From: Eutypa lata
Taxonomy: Eukaryota; Ascomycota; Sordariomycetes; Xylariales; Diatrypaceae
Direction: 5' to 3'
Assembly: GCA_022661535.1 (NCBI GenBank)
Contig: JAKULF010000015.1
Span: 186,001-250,000, forward strand
DNA: 64,000 nucleotides
In this document: piece after piece, positions 33,329 through 44,726 of the stretch
Position numbering within the stretch: the first letter of the stretch is position 1
How the letters are laid out: every line of letters begins with the position of its first letter
Notes under the pieces: generated by a model
The model's database searches: none
The model's input: the letters and a program-made list of their open reading frames with translations, nothing else
What the model was told of the DNA's origin: nothing
Translations under genes and position numbers: made by a program

Positions 33329-35301
33329 ATGGCCTGTAAGTTTCGAATGAGGCAAGCCACGCCAACATAAACGGGTACATTCATGCTGATCATTTTCCAA
33401 ACCCAGTGACAGCAATTGGAGCCGCTGCCGGCACTGTCGCGTTGGGAGCTTACCTCGATGCTCGCTTTCACATCCGCAATGACATCCACAAGGGTAGCCT
33501 CAAACGTCGAGCAGTCGAAGCCACGAACTTCATTGCGGAAAGAACCAAAGCGGGGAAGCTATTCCTCTATAACGTGTTCGAAGACAGAGCAGGCACACCG
33601 GAGGGTGACGCTCTCTTCCTCGTGTTCGAGGGGCGCCAATGGACTTACACTGAGTTCTTCAATGCCCTCCAGCCTGTCGGGAACTGGCTCATGAAAGACC
33701 TCGGGGTCCAGAAAGGCGAAATGGTGGCGTTGGATGGAGGTAACAGCGCGGAATATTTGATGCTGGTATTTGCGCTGGAAGCCATCGGAGCGAAAACGGC
33801 GTTCATCAACAGCAACCTTACAGCGCAGCCTCTCGTTCACTGCGTCCAGCTAAGTGGCGCTCGATATGTCCTCGCGGATGCGGGGCTTCGTCAGCTTGTA
33901 ACTCCTGTGGAGGGAGAATTAGAAGGGCTGAAAGCAAAGGCTATTTACTACGACTCAGCATTCATCGAGACTCTGGCGGACATGGAACTCCTCCCCTTGT
34001 CACGTCGTCAAGGTAGTAGCCCCCTAGATGTCAGTGCCTTGCTGTACACCTCAGGCACGACAGGCATGCCGAAGGCTACGATCTTCAACCGGGCGAAACA
34101 GGTAGCTTTCCTTCGGCCAAATACTTTCAACATCCTCCGCCCCGGAGATAGACTGTATACCTGCCTTCCTCTTTACCATGCCACTGCCCTCGTCCTCGCT
34201 GTAGGCTTTAGTATAGGATCAAGAGCGACAGTGGTATTGTCACGGAAATTCTCACACTCAAAGTTTTGGCCTGAAATCCATTCATCCAATGCGACACACA
34301 TCCAGTACATAGGAGAGCTCGGACGATACTTATTAAACGCCCCACCAGGGCCCCTCGATAGGGGACATAACGTCAAGGTAGCCTGGGGCAATGGCATGAG
34401 ACCAGACATCTGGGAACCCTTCCGCGAGCGATTTGGTATCGACTGCATCTACGAATTATATGCAGCATCTGACGGGATGTTGCAATGTCTCAACGCCAAC
34501 CGCGGTCCTTTCTCACGAAACGCAATTGCCGTACGAGGTCCCCTATGGCACTGGTGGAACGGCCAAGACGAGAAGCGCGTGCGGGTAGACCCAGACACCC
34601 AAGAAGTTCTTCGAGGTGCGGATGGCTACGCTATCGAATGCAAGGCTGGAGAAGCGGGCGAGTCCATCATTCGCATGAACCCTGAAGCACCGGATCAAGG
34701 CACTCCGACGTATTATAAGAACCACGATGCGGCTATGAAGAGACGCGTTTCCGATGTGTTCAAGAAAGGAGATCTCTGGTTCAGGTCAGGGGACTTGATG
34801 CGACTCGATGCGGAAGGTCGGCTACACTTCGTTGATCGGCTCGGAGACACGTTTCGCTGGCATTCGGAGAACGTGTCGACTAATGAGGTCGCTGACATTA
34901 TAGGCAAGTGGCCACAAATAGCCGAGACCAATGTTTACGGAGTTATAGTCCCTAATACGGACGGGAGGGCTGGCTGTGCCGCTATTGTGCCAAAGAGAAA
35001 TGAAGCTGGACAAGCACTAGATTGGAAGGCCTTGGCCGAACATTGTCTGGCGACACTTCCGCGCTACGCCGTACCTGTATTTTTGAGAGTCGTCAAGGAG
35101 CTTGAACATACGGGCACGATGAAATTGCAGAAGGGGACACTTCGGAGCGAAGGGGTGGATCTAGATAGAATGGAGCAAGCGGCGAAAGATAGGGGTGAAG
35201 AAGTAGACCAGGTCTATTGGTTGCCTCCCGGGTCTGCAGTCTACGTGCCTTTTGGCAAGAAAGAACTCGGCGAGCTACGGCAGGGGAGATATCGATTGTA
35301 G
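33329..35301 (+). CDS. Very-long-chain acyl-CoA synthetase / fatty acid transporter (FAT1/FATP type)
   Basis: This enzyme activates long or very long fatty acids to CoA esters, coupled to uptake or peroxisomal import. A 7-nt first exon (33329-33335, encoding Met-Ala and one base) joins 33407-35301 over a 71-bp intron with donor GTAAGT, giving MALTAIGAAAG and 633 residues. Without it the frame would have to begin at GTG. The AMP-binding signature is YTSGTTGMPKA, followed by YHATALVLAVGF. The FATP-specific C-terminal motif reads FVDRLGDTFRWHSENVSTNE, preceded by GDLWFRSGDLM. The N terminus is hydrophobic and could anchor the protein to a membrane. The C terminus ends RQGRYRL and gives no clear PTS1. 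The gene looks intact and its base composition differs from the decayed region to its left. Confidence 0.9.
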
Positions 35302-35900
35302 CATCTGAGTCTCATGAGTCCTATAGGTTAGAACTTACATATATTGTGTATCATGTAGGCGGTGATGAGACTTGTTCCGAATTGGGGTGCTGAGCGAGAC
35401 GCAATTTTCAACATAGGAGTAATAGCAGTAATATGGCACTGATATGGGAAGCATAGGCGAGAAGATAATGCTTCGAATCGAAATAACGCAAGAGAAGGAT
35501 CCGACCTGTATAATGAAATATATGTGAAGAAACTAAAGCTTAAGTTGATCATATATTAAAAAGGGATGCACGCTTCACAATGCTGCATGTGAGTTAAAGG
35601 GGTTAAAGTAGTATGTATGTATGTATTGTGTGTATGGTATGCATATATGTAAGGGGTGGCGGGAAGGCTTACTCTCGAGCGTTTCCCCGCGGTAGCTTTA
35701 CCACACTTCACACGCATATATATCTTATATTCTCAAGATGTTCATGTGAGTTACAACATCCACCTATGTCGAAATCTACGTTTCGATGAAGGCCTCTTCA
35801 TTAGTATATCAGTTCATTATTCATTATCTACATACATACCTAGGTACCTACCTACCTCCGTACTAAACAGCTAACGATTCTCAATCCTCCGCCGGCTCAC
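35302..35900. other. Convergent spacer
   Basis: Separates the tails of the acyl-CoA synthetase and SGNH genes. It holds short TGTATG/TACATA simple repeats (about 35613-35650) and a CCTAGGTACCTACCTACC motif near 35840. No gene was recognised. Confidence 0.5.
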
Positions 35901-36710
35901 TCAAGATTCCCCATCCTTCACCAACCCCAACTCGACAAACTTCTGATACACCAACTCACTAACAGCCTTCATACCCTCGGCATTCGGGTGAAACGCACTC
36001 CCCATGGTAAACAACTTCCAACTAAACCCATTGACCCAGGGCTCCTTAGCCCCGACCCCATGCGCCCGACTCGGCCCATCAACGCTAACCCGGGCACACC
36101 ACCCCTTCCTCTCCTCGGCATCCGCGGCCTTCGCGGTCGCCTCCAGCAGCTTAGCCGCGACGCCGCGATGGTGCTCGACGCGGTCCGCGCCAAACGCGAC
36201 GTTCTCACCGGGCCGCACGTCCGGCCCCAGCATGGTCACGTATTCGACGACGAGGACGCGGGCCTGGGGGGCCTTGGCGTGCACGGCGTCGAGGATGTCG
36301 CCGTAGCGCGCGGCCAGGGCGTCGACCTCGAGCGGCGCGTTCACCGGGGCCCCCTTCCCGAGGAGCTTGGCGAGGAGCCGGAAGAAGAACGAGAACGGCG
36401 CGCTCGACAGCGTGTCCTCGAAGAGGCCCCCGATGTACCCGATGTCGTTGCCGCCGCCCAGGACCAGCACGACGTCGGCGGAGCTCGGGAGCTCGTCGAT
36501 CTGCGGCGGGAAGTGGTTGTCCTGCCGCTCCGAGAGGAGCTGCAGGAGGGTGGCCCCCGAGACCGTTAGGTCTGTTAGTTGGGCGGATAGCCGCTTGCTG
36601 AGGAGCGAGGCGAAGTTCGCCCCCGACCGCGAGGCCCGGGCGTTTGCTACGGGTTGGATGCCGGGCCCGGCGGCGAAGGAGGAGCCGATTTGGGCTATGT
36701 GGAGGGGCAT
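35901..36710 (-). CDS. SGNH/GDSL-type hydrolase
   Basis: An intracellular or secreted esterase-like enzyme of 269 residues. Block I reads IAQIGSSFAAGPG, where Ser replaces the Asp of GDS but the nucleophile Ser and Gly are kept. Block III reads LVLGGGNDIGYI with the oxyanion Gly and Asn. Block V reads SAFHPNAEGM with the catalytic His. A signal peptide is not evident. The frame continues upstream of 36710 through low-complexity GTAGGTAGG sequence, but MPLHIAQIG is the natural start because it places block I at residue 8, as in relatives. GC-rich coding sequence contrasts with the AT-rich flanks. The substrate is unknown. Confidence 0.8.
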   Translation of the reverse strand: MPLHIAQIGSSFAAGPGIQPVANARASRSGANFASLLSKRLSAQLTDLTVSGATLLQLLSERQDNHFPPQIDELPSSADVVLVLGGGNDIGYIGGLFEDTLSSAPFSFFFRLLAKLLGKGAPVNAPLEVDALAARYGDILDAVHAKAPQARVLVVEYVTMLGPDVRPGENVAFGADRVEHHRGVAAKLLEATAKAADAEERKGWCARVSVDGPSRAHGVGAKEPWVNGFSWKLFTMGSAFHPNAEGMKAVSELVYQKFVELGLVKDGES

Positions 36711-37513
36711 AGTGTGGTCTAGAGGGGGTATATGAGTAGGCAAGTATGTATGTACAGGTTTGGAATGGTTCCAAGATATGCAGGTAAGCAGGTTGGTAGG
36801 TAGGCAAGTAGGTAGGTTCTTGCGAGCAGGTGTCGTGGTTTGGAGATTGTGTTGGCGGGGCTCCACGGGGTAGATGCTTCCGTAGGTAGAACGGGCAGCT
36901 AGCGGGCTTAATTGAGCTTGGTATATAATAGAATCAAGGAAGGATGGGCTCCTCGACACAGTTCAAGTGAATACCTGGGTCTAGGTAGGTAGGCAGGCAG
37001 TTCTTAGGAACAAATAAGTCTAACATACATGTATGTGTTTAATGTCAGTATTGTGCCATATCATTTCCCATACTGAACAAGTGAGCTCTTGCTGTCTCGG
37101 CATTCATTTAATACCCGATAGTTAACTATCAACCGAGCATTTTCGGCAGTTTATATACATCCTTGTGTAGGTGTTTCATTGTCTTTTCAACGTAACTAAC
37201 TAATTCACTTTTGTCCTACTAGGATATCGTTTTATTTTACATTATTTTAATAGCATAGTATAAATGTTTTATGTCAGCTGTTCGATTGGAATTTCTGTGA
37301 CTGCCGCTTTTCATACTTACGTACTTCGTAGTGTAGATTAGATCAAGACTCATACATAAGTATCTTCAATTTCAATCTTCTTCAATATCACGCAACAGAT
37401 CCTTCGCGATAGTCAAAGTCTATTTATGAAATATTCAATGATGATACATTTATGAAGTAATTGATGTCCTGATGACGTAGCTGTCTAATATCCGCTCCTT
37501 CTGATAACTTAGT
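36711..37513. other. Intergenic region
   Basis: The SGNH promoter side carries runs of GTAGGTAGGCAAG and CTAGGTAGGTAGGCAGG (about 36780-36995). The rest is AT-rich with no gene. Confidence 0.5.
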
Positions 37514-39381
37514 CTACTGCCCCACCGCCTCAATCTTATTCAGGTCATCATTGATCTTATTCCAAAAAGCACACGTCTCATAATCCACCTCGCCAACCTC
37601 CACATCATCATTCAACACAACACCCATACTCTCATCCGCAGTCCAAAGAGGCCATGAATCCCCATCATCATCGGGCTCGGGCACCCCGAACTCCGCCATG
37701 TTGGTCCAGGCGCGGCTCATGGCGCGCGAGAGCCCCACCTCCGCCTCGGAGAACGTGCAGTTCCCGTCCGGCGGCGGCATGTTGCGCGTCATGTTGAAGA
37801 CGAACGGGATCTCGCTCGTGTGCGTCGCGCCCAGCGTGCTCACGTACGGCGACGGGATGTTCGCGAACCAGGCGCAGCTGGGGCCGTGCGAGAACCGGTA
37901 GCTCCACACGGGGACGCCCTTCTCGGCCGCGCGCAGCAGGCCCCGGTGCGCCGCGCACTTGTACGACGCGTCGGTGACGACGGTGGTGACGGCGGCGGCG
38001 ACGGAGCCGTTGAAGACCTTGGAGAGGGAGAACGTCTCGTTCACGAGCGGTGCGAGCGGCCCGAAGTTGTACGTTAGGAAGGTGTCGTAGTCGGCTTGCG
38101 TGAGCGACGCGGCTTTCTCGCCGTACGCAGCTAGCACGAATAGGGCTCCTTCGACCGCGTTCGAGCCGAGTATCGAAGGCACTTGGAGGCCTACGGTGGA
38201 TGGCTGCTCCGGGATCACGACCCCGTCGACTAGGGGCGACCATGCGCTTCGGGAGCCGTTGAAGTTCAGGGCCGATGCGACACCGGTGGCGTCCTCGACC
38301 GCTACGACTAAGTGGGCGGCTTGGAGGACCGAAGGTGAAGCAGCGCGGGCGCATGCTAACTGCATGGGGTCAATGGAAATTCGATCCGAAAATTGGGAGG
38401 AGTAAGGCAAGTATAAGAAGCGGGGGGTTAGACCTAGGACATACATCTGGCGTGCTGCAATTCAGCTGATCGAAAAAGCTCTGCTGGAATGTTTGCGCCG
38501 CGGCTACCGTGGCAAAGTCTCTTCCGCCTCCCGACTCCATGGCAGCAGCTTTCATCAACTTAGGTGCCTCCGGCCGCGTGGCGAGTACGAAGGTGTCGGC
38601 GGCTCCGGCGGACTCTCCAAACAGGAGTACTTTATTCTTTGAGGATATTGTTAGTTCGGTTTGTACATTCAGATACGTATGACTCTACTTCACCAGCAGC
38701 GCGGGGATAACTAACCGGATCACCTCCGAAGCTCTTGATGTTCTCCTGCACCCATTGCATTCCGAGCAACTGGTCCAGGATTGCATAGTTACCGCTCAGT
38801 TCGAGGTCCGACAACGCCAGGAATCCCAGGGGGCCTAGTCGATAGTTGATCGAGACCACGAGGGAGTCTTCTGCCGAGTAACAACCATCGTAAGAAGGAT
38901 TTGATATCCCCCCACCTTGGTTACCTCCACCGTATAGCCAGACCTTGACCGGGAGGTTCGAATCTGAAGTCGTAGATGCAGGGGTCCAGACGTTCAAGTA
39001 AAGACTGTTATGAAACACCGCACCTTTGGGTTAGCAAAACAATGTCACCAGGGCTGGCCGGGTATGTGGAAGTCTAGCTTACCAGTCTTCACTCTGTGGT
39101 CCCGACTCTGCGAAGCCAGTCCCAAACTGAATACAAGCTGGCGGTGAGTTGGTACCGTTGATCACCTTGCCGTAGGGGGGCACATGGTATGGCTCAGGTG
39201 GTTCGTATCGCCGCTCTGCCAAAGGCGGCTTGGCATATGGAATAGAGAAGAAGTAATTTACGTCGGTCGTCTCACACGTACCGCCTTGGACTGACATTCC
39301 ATTTTGCGTCTCGACAAGCTTTGAATTGACCGAATCGGCCAAGCCTAACAAGCCTGCCAGGGCGACCCCAACGTGACGCAT
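37514..39381 (-). CDS. Secreted type-B carboxylesterase
   Basis: An alpha/beta-hydrolase of the carboxylesterase/lipase family. Four exons (39381-39083, 39004-38716, 38636-38445, 38359-37514) give 541 residues, a usual length. MRHVGVALAGLLGLADSVNS is a signal peptide. The oxyanion region reads VWLYGGGNQGGG, the Ser elbow reads LLFGESAGAAD, an acid is in GSNAVEGALFV, and the catalytic His is in GATHTSEIPFVFN. The early motif SEDCLYLNVWTP is restored only by the first splice, which adds to confidence in the join. All introns are GT-AG (donors GTAAGC, GTTAGT, GTATGT). N-glycosylation sequons are present. It may act on plant or fungal esters outside the cell. Confidence 0.9.
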
Positions 39382-39492
39382 TTCAAAGATATTGATGGCT
39401 TAGGCGGTCGTACTCCTAACTGAGGCGGGCAATAGGTACAGAGTATTGTCAGGAAGTCGGTCAAGCTTTACATCCGGGAGAGGGTGTTGATT

Positions 39493-39500
39493 GTTTATAT
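39493..39500 (-). promoter_or_regulatory. Likely TATA element of the carboxylesterase gene
   Basis: TATATAAA on the minus strand about 110 bases before the start codon. Inference from sequence only. Confidence 0.4.
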
Positions 39501-40268
39501 ATTCCATTCTTGATGTCATTTTAAGCAATGTACCTGTAGTTTACAACACACAGCCTCCTCATATTATCCACATACATGGCATAGGCTTACTAGGTTCTAC
39601 TAGTTCAGTAAATACAGTATCAAATAGGATGGGAGGCAGGGAGGGTACCGTACCTCTCTGTATTACTTCCGCGAATACCGCAGGTCGATCCGCTTCTTAA
39701 TGCTTGACCCACAAGTCATCACCGCCTTATATCTAGGAGGGAGAGGAATATAATTAATTCATGTTGAGGATCATGCAGGTCCCCAGTCAGGCACATCTCC
39801 AAACTTCTTATGATGAACGATGATAAGTATATCGTCTAACTTAACCCCGTGAATGATATCTTGGCATAAGGCATAGTCCCGCTTCCCCGTTAGCATATCG
39901 AGACAGAAAAGCTTAGCAACTTGGCGTTTGGGGGTTTGAAACGTTCTTTCCCCTTAAGGTTTTTGTTCGAATCATTCGAGACCAAACCATTTCGAACTAT
40001 TCTAAGTTTATTCAGGATCTTTGGGAACCTTGAAAAGGTTCTTTACTTTTCGGTCCGTATAAAGTTCCGAACTTATATATGCAGATTATTAAGTACATAC
40101 TATTATATATATTATTTAAGTAAGTCCTTTATAGAAATAATATTTTGACATAGTTATACTGAACTCCGGCACGAGCCACTTGAAAGAAGTTAAAAAAGCA
40201 CATAACACAAATAATTCTGAATAATTCGATGTTCTACAAGATTCAGAATCTTTGGGAAAGGTTCCGAA

Positions 40269-40298
40269 TTATCCGCGGTATGGCCATACCGCGGATAA
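40269..40298. repeat. 30-bp perfect palindrome
   Basis: The half-site TTATCCGCGGTATGG is followed at once by its exact complement, giving a 30-bp two-fold symmetric sequence. It contains two CCGCGG sites and a central TGGCCA. Such a sequence can be a fused pair of inverted repeats from a mobile element, or a strong dimer-binding site. Confidence 0.9.
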
Positions 40299-41409
40299 AA
40301 ACCTTATCTCCTTTGGGTTCTAGACTAGGGCTTAGCTTCAACCCGATCTAAATATGTGGGGGGCGTGGAATCCTTCGGTAATCATTATATGGAGCATCAT
40401 TACTGCATTGGTAGGTTGGCAAGGGTAGGCGAATGCGAGCGCATACATGTCTCTTCAGCTCAGATTACGTAGGGGGGACGTCGATCTTTCAGCTACCTAT
40501 CTTTGGTCTTACACCTGACGAAATTTCGAGGTTGCATAGCCCTTAGAGCGGAGTACATTACGAAGCAAGCGGGAGAGCTTCGTGTCAGCCGCAATAAAGC
40601 ATTCGAAGGGAAAATATGTTTAATGCATATGTATTTGGTCCGAGGTGGAATTCTAAGTCCAGCCTCTATGAAGATTATGTCGGAAGTTATGGTAGCTGAG
40701 GTGTAAAAGGGTTACAGTGACTGGCAAGGTATTAGAGGGCACTCATGTGGACACAACATGAGAAAATAGGGGCTTCGGTGGCCTCTCCCCTATTAACGTT
40801 CACTACTAAAAATAAGTGATGTAAACATCAACTAGCAATATGAAATTACGACGGTAAGTTCCGAACAGTATGGAGTTTACGAGCAAGATTCAACCCTTCC
40901 GAGACTAGACAATGGGTGGCTTTCTGTATTCTCGTCAGTTATTTGTTCTGCTGCGCCAGGTCAGGTGGACTCTGAGATAGCCGAGGTTCACTCGCTCAAC
41001 CCATACCGTCACTATCTAAGCTGGGGAGATTAGATATAAAGTTATTCAATATATACTGGGGTATACTACAAAATGAGTAGACTTTGTTGTCACGCGAATG
41101 CCATGGGGAAGAACATAGTCTAGTTAGATGTTGTATCCTTTATTATTGTGGATATAGCTAGAATAGATGGGAGGTTGGAATATGAATAAGAAAAACTTAA
41201 CAGCAATAGCCAATTTGGGGTATAGGTTGTAATCAAACAGAATACTCTGTCATAGAGGAATGGTAAGACGTCCTCTAAGTCTTCCTGATAAAGGCAGATA
41301 GGCGAAACCAGATCGTACTAATTCAACGACCGAGGCAGACAGGTCGACTGGATATCAGAAACTGAGCAGACAGACATCACAGACATTTCCCCTTTCTAGA
41401 ATATCGGAA

Positions 41410-41424
41410 CCCCCCCCCCCCCCC
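41410..41424. repeat. Poly-C tract, 15 bp
   Basis: An unbroken run of 15 C just beyond the methyltransferase stop codon. It is liable to sequencing and replication slippage. Confidence 0.9.
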
Positions 41425-41438
41425 GAGCTTAGCCCAAC

Positions 41439-42700
41439 TCATGAAAAAACAGCCGCCCAAACATCCATAGTCCTAACCCCTCCAACACCACCAGCTACCC
41501 CCTCCACAGCCGCAACAGTCGCATCCCTCGCAGTCCGAATCACTAGCCTCGCCTTCTCATCCCCCACAGCGGCATCGATCTCGGTCTCGAAATCGCGACT
41601 AACAACCGTGCCCGTCTCCCACGCCCCATCGAGCAGTCCCCTCTCAGGAACAACAACAGCAGCAGCGGCCTCCTCCCTCCCCGGCGCAGGACCCCATCCA
41701 GCACGCTCCGCAACCTCCCTAATCACAGCCGGGCTCGCCGGCGTCTTCACATTCGCATTGCTCGTCCCCTCACTTTTATAGCCCTCGACCATAGCCCGGG
41801 CCAGCACAGCGAGAACATGCGGGGCGGCGTCTCGCTCTGTGGCGTGGAGCGCGTACTCGGCGATGCATAGGTGCTTGACCCTTCCCCTGAGAGCGCGCAG
41901 GATGTCCTCGAGCACGCGGACGGACTCGAAGTACCAGATGCAGTGGCATAGGACGGCGACGTCCCATTTCTTCACCTCCCCATCGTTGGAAGAGGTGGAG
42001 TCGAAGAATTGCTCAGGCGTGGCCCGGTGCCAGGTGATGCGCGAGCCGAGGGGTCCCGAGGATATGTATTGCTAGGTAGGTAGTGTTTTGATGTTAGTTG
42101 TGAAAGTTCGGTGCAATGGGTAATACTTCCCAGAATGAACGTCCTAGAATCCCATCTACCTAGCCAAAGACGTAGGGCTAGATTGGATGCCAAGAGGGTA
42201 TACAACAAAGGAAACAACACAATCGAACATCTAATTGACAGAGCCCCCTCCCCCCCCCCCCCTTCCCATTTCGAGAAAGAAAGAAAAAATGTCAAAAAGG
42301 AAAAGAAGCCATCGCAATAAACACCTATCCCGATTTCCCGCCCGGATAACTCACTCACCTGTGCCTCGGCAAGCGTGAATGGGGCCCCATAGTCCGGGGC
42401 CCCGGGATCCACGGCATCGACGTGACCCGCGGGTCCGACAGCCTCCGCCAACACCGTAGTAGCGGTGCCCTGGCCGCAGCCGAGCTCGAGGACGCGACTC
42501 CCCGGCGCGATGATGGCATCGTCGTCAATCCCCCACGCGCTAATCAGCCGGATGCGGTGTCGCACCTGAGCTAGTTCGATCTCGGGCCGGGCTGGGTCCT
42601 GGAGGGCGTAGGAGGCGATGGTTGGTGCGCGGTTTAGAAGTTGCGAGGTGGTGGTGGTGGTCTTGGATGTGGCGGCGGGGTGAGGTTGTAGTGTCGCCAT
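41439..42700 (-). CDS. SAM-dependent methyltransferase
   Basis: A class I methyltransferase. Two exons (42700-42359 and 42071-41439) joined over a 287-bp intron give 324 residues. The SAM-binding motif I is VLELGCGQGTATTVLAE, with the acidic motif II residue in HVDAVDPG. The second exon gives motif-III-like VAVLCHCIWYFES, typical of UbiE-type methyltransferases, then a mixed helix region ending TMDVWAAVFS. The N terminus is a Thr/Ser-rich stretch without a clear targeting signal. The joined reading (AEAQ then QYISSGPLGS) is in phase and GT-AG. The intron is long for this window and contains a 13-C run. Substrate unknown. Confidence 0.82.
42250..42262. repeat. Poly-C tract, 13 bp, within intron
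   Basis: A run of 13 C inside the methyltransferase intron. Confidence 0.85.
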
Positions 42701-44068
42701 TGTATCTTTGTTCTTTGTTGCTTTCGGGGAAGTGGGAGGAGGAGAGTTCGCCGCCGTGTAAGGTTATTATAGGGTTGCAGGGGTTCAAGTAGTCATTGGA
42801 GTTGGAATTCTCCGACCACGCTATAGAACCAGCTGAAAATTACGGGTGGTTGCTTACTGTGAGGCTAGAACGCAAATGCACCCTTACCAGACACGACCAA
42901 AAGCATAAGTATCATGGGTAAATGCGACACCAGCGATTAATTACTGGAGATAGTATATCTCTTACTAGACATCATGGTTGCAAATACTCCATCCAGGATC
43001 TTTTATTTAAATTGAGTATTGACCTGAGGGTTAGTAATGATATTATACTGATGAGACGGCCCCTGTATTGATAATCCCATACTCGTAGACCATCAAGTTA
43101 ATACTAGGGAAAGATCCACGAGTACATGGCTGTCTGGCAAAAACACTATTGCGTACATCATTATTATGTTTGTCTGTCCAAGCCGAGTCGTCAACAGAAT
43201 ACAAGTTGGTATTCTTGCGGGGGAAAACCTCCATGCGATTCACGCCTTGGTAAGATACTACATGGAAAGTTGCTATCAGAGTAGGTGGTATCAGGTTTGG
43301 TTCCATTAACTACTCGGGTATCGACTACATCATATTATAAGGGTTTCCTCGCGCGCCGTGGCCTACAACATCTCCATTTTATAGTCACCACAACAGGCAG
43401 GGCCTTCCATCATCCAGCCGGCGCCAACTGTTGTTCATCGGGACCTACATCACACATGCTCAGTCGCTGTAATATAGGTTTTGCCGTCCCATTGAATAAG
43501 CCTTGTTGATGCCCAACTTCTCGCGACAATGTCTCCTTGTGTTCTGTAGGCCGTGTCCGGAACACCTCCGACAATGTTTCGTTTCAGTCATGGCAGGCGG
43601 GAGGAAGAACCCAAAGTATGCGGGGACTTATTGTATCATCGAAGCCTTCTTTGAACAAGATCCACTAGTTAGGTTGAGGGTAGGTTGTTGTAGTCGTGTA
43701 GGTAGGTGGAATTCGGAATTTCAAGAAAGGTTGCAGGCGAGTAGATGGCTGAAGTAGATCGGCATCGTGGTGTCGGAATAAGCGGTGGGCACGAGATCGG
43801 GGGTCACGATGACAATGAGAAGTGGCCGAGGAGCTGGTGATGGAATATATGATCGATATTTCTGTCCAAGTATTGCGTGTTTTTGTAAGCGCCCTTCCTT
43901 TCACCGTCGCAACCCCACGACAGAGTGTAGCGGCGTAAGATCATGCTCTCTTACGGCCAGCACCAATTCCCCAGACCAGAAACATAACCTGTTTCCTACA
44001 CAGCACATTCGATATTCTATTATTCGTTGAAGGCGTCCATCTGTCCATCGTGATGTTCGAACGGCTTG
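42701..44068. other. 1.4-kb intergenic region
   Basis: Only short frames on both strands, none recognised. The left part should include the methyltransferase promoter. Confidence 0.45.
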
Positions 44069-44393
44069 TCAACCCAGGACCAGCTCATATAATATGATCA
44101 GAGTATTAACTATTATCAAGGGGACTATTTTCCAGTCAGTCAGTCGATCAACACCTACAAACCCTGGTAGGTAGTAGAACAGGTATCAACATACATCGCA
44201 TCAAAGTCCGTATACTCGCAATCAGGTGTACGACCTTAGCCCGGACGCTCTGGGAATCGGCACCGGCACCGAAGGCGGGATCGTAGGTGGTGGGCGACAG
44301 GCCGACGCGCGCTAGAAAGCGGTCTTCCGAGAGGATGGAGACGGCGTTGAGGAGGAGGCAGACGACATAGAAAAGGTTGCCTAGAAAGAACAT
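44069..44393 (-). CDS. YOS1: YOS1-like ER/Golgi transport protein
   Basis: A small membrane protein of 84 residues. Yos1 (IER3IP1 in animals) works with Yip1 and Yif1 in ER-to-Golgi vesicle transport. Exon 1 (44393-44195) encodes MFFLGNLFYVVCLLLNAVSI, LSEDRFLARVG and SVRAKVVHLIASIRTLMR, all strongly conserved. A 70-bp intron (GTATGT to TAG) joins 44124-44069, which supplies the last membrane segment, FPLIIVNTLIILYELVLG, and the stop. The phase works exactly. Without the intron the frame ends in an unrelated tail at 44148. Two membrane helices flank a short cytosolic loop, as in the family. Confidence 0.92.
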
Positions 44394-44726
44394 TTTCGAG
44401 GACTTCTTGTGTTATTTGTCGTCGATTAAGAGTCGTGAGGGAAGGGGCACCAGGAGAAGGGAGACAGAGAGACAAGTTGTTCGTGTGTTTAATCAACAAC
44501 TGTCTGTGAATATGGGCAAGGTGGCATCGATGCAGGTACGCAGGTACGTAACTAACTACTGAATTGAATTCTGATGACACCTGCGCCTGCCAGGTATGCC
44601 AAGGGTTGCAGCTATCAAGGTGGATCCGAGGTTCTCCCGGTCATTCAGGTGACGGACAGCTGAGAACAGCTGACAGAGTGAACGACAATACCCCTGGGTT
44701 TTGATCTGGCTTCTACAATCTCCAAA
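44394..44726. other. Short spacer
   Basis: Promoter side of YOS1 and 3' end of the HET gene. No extra gene was seen. Confidence 0.5.

Larger units (their letters stand above)
39382..41438. other. 2.1-kb intergenic region with transposon-like sequence
   Basis: No gene was recognised. The segment at about 39,930-40,320 is AT-rich with repeated short motifs (TTCAGGATCTTTGGGAA and TTCAGAATCTTTGGGAA about 220 bases apart) and ends in a 30-bp perfect palindrome, suggesting a small mobile element. A TATATAAA box on the minus strand (39493-39500) belongs to the carboxylesterase promoter. A run of 15 C lies at 41410-41424. Confidence 0.5.
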
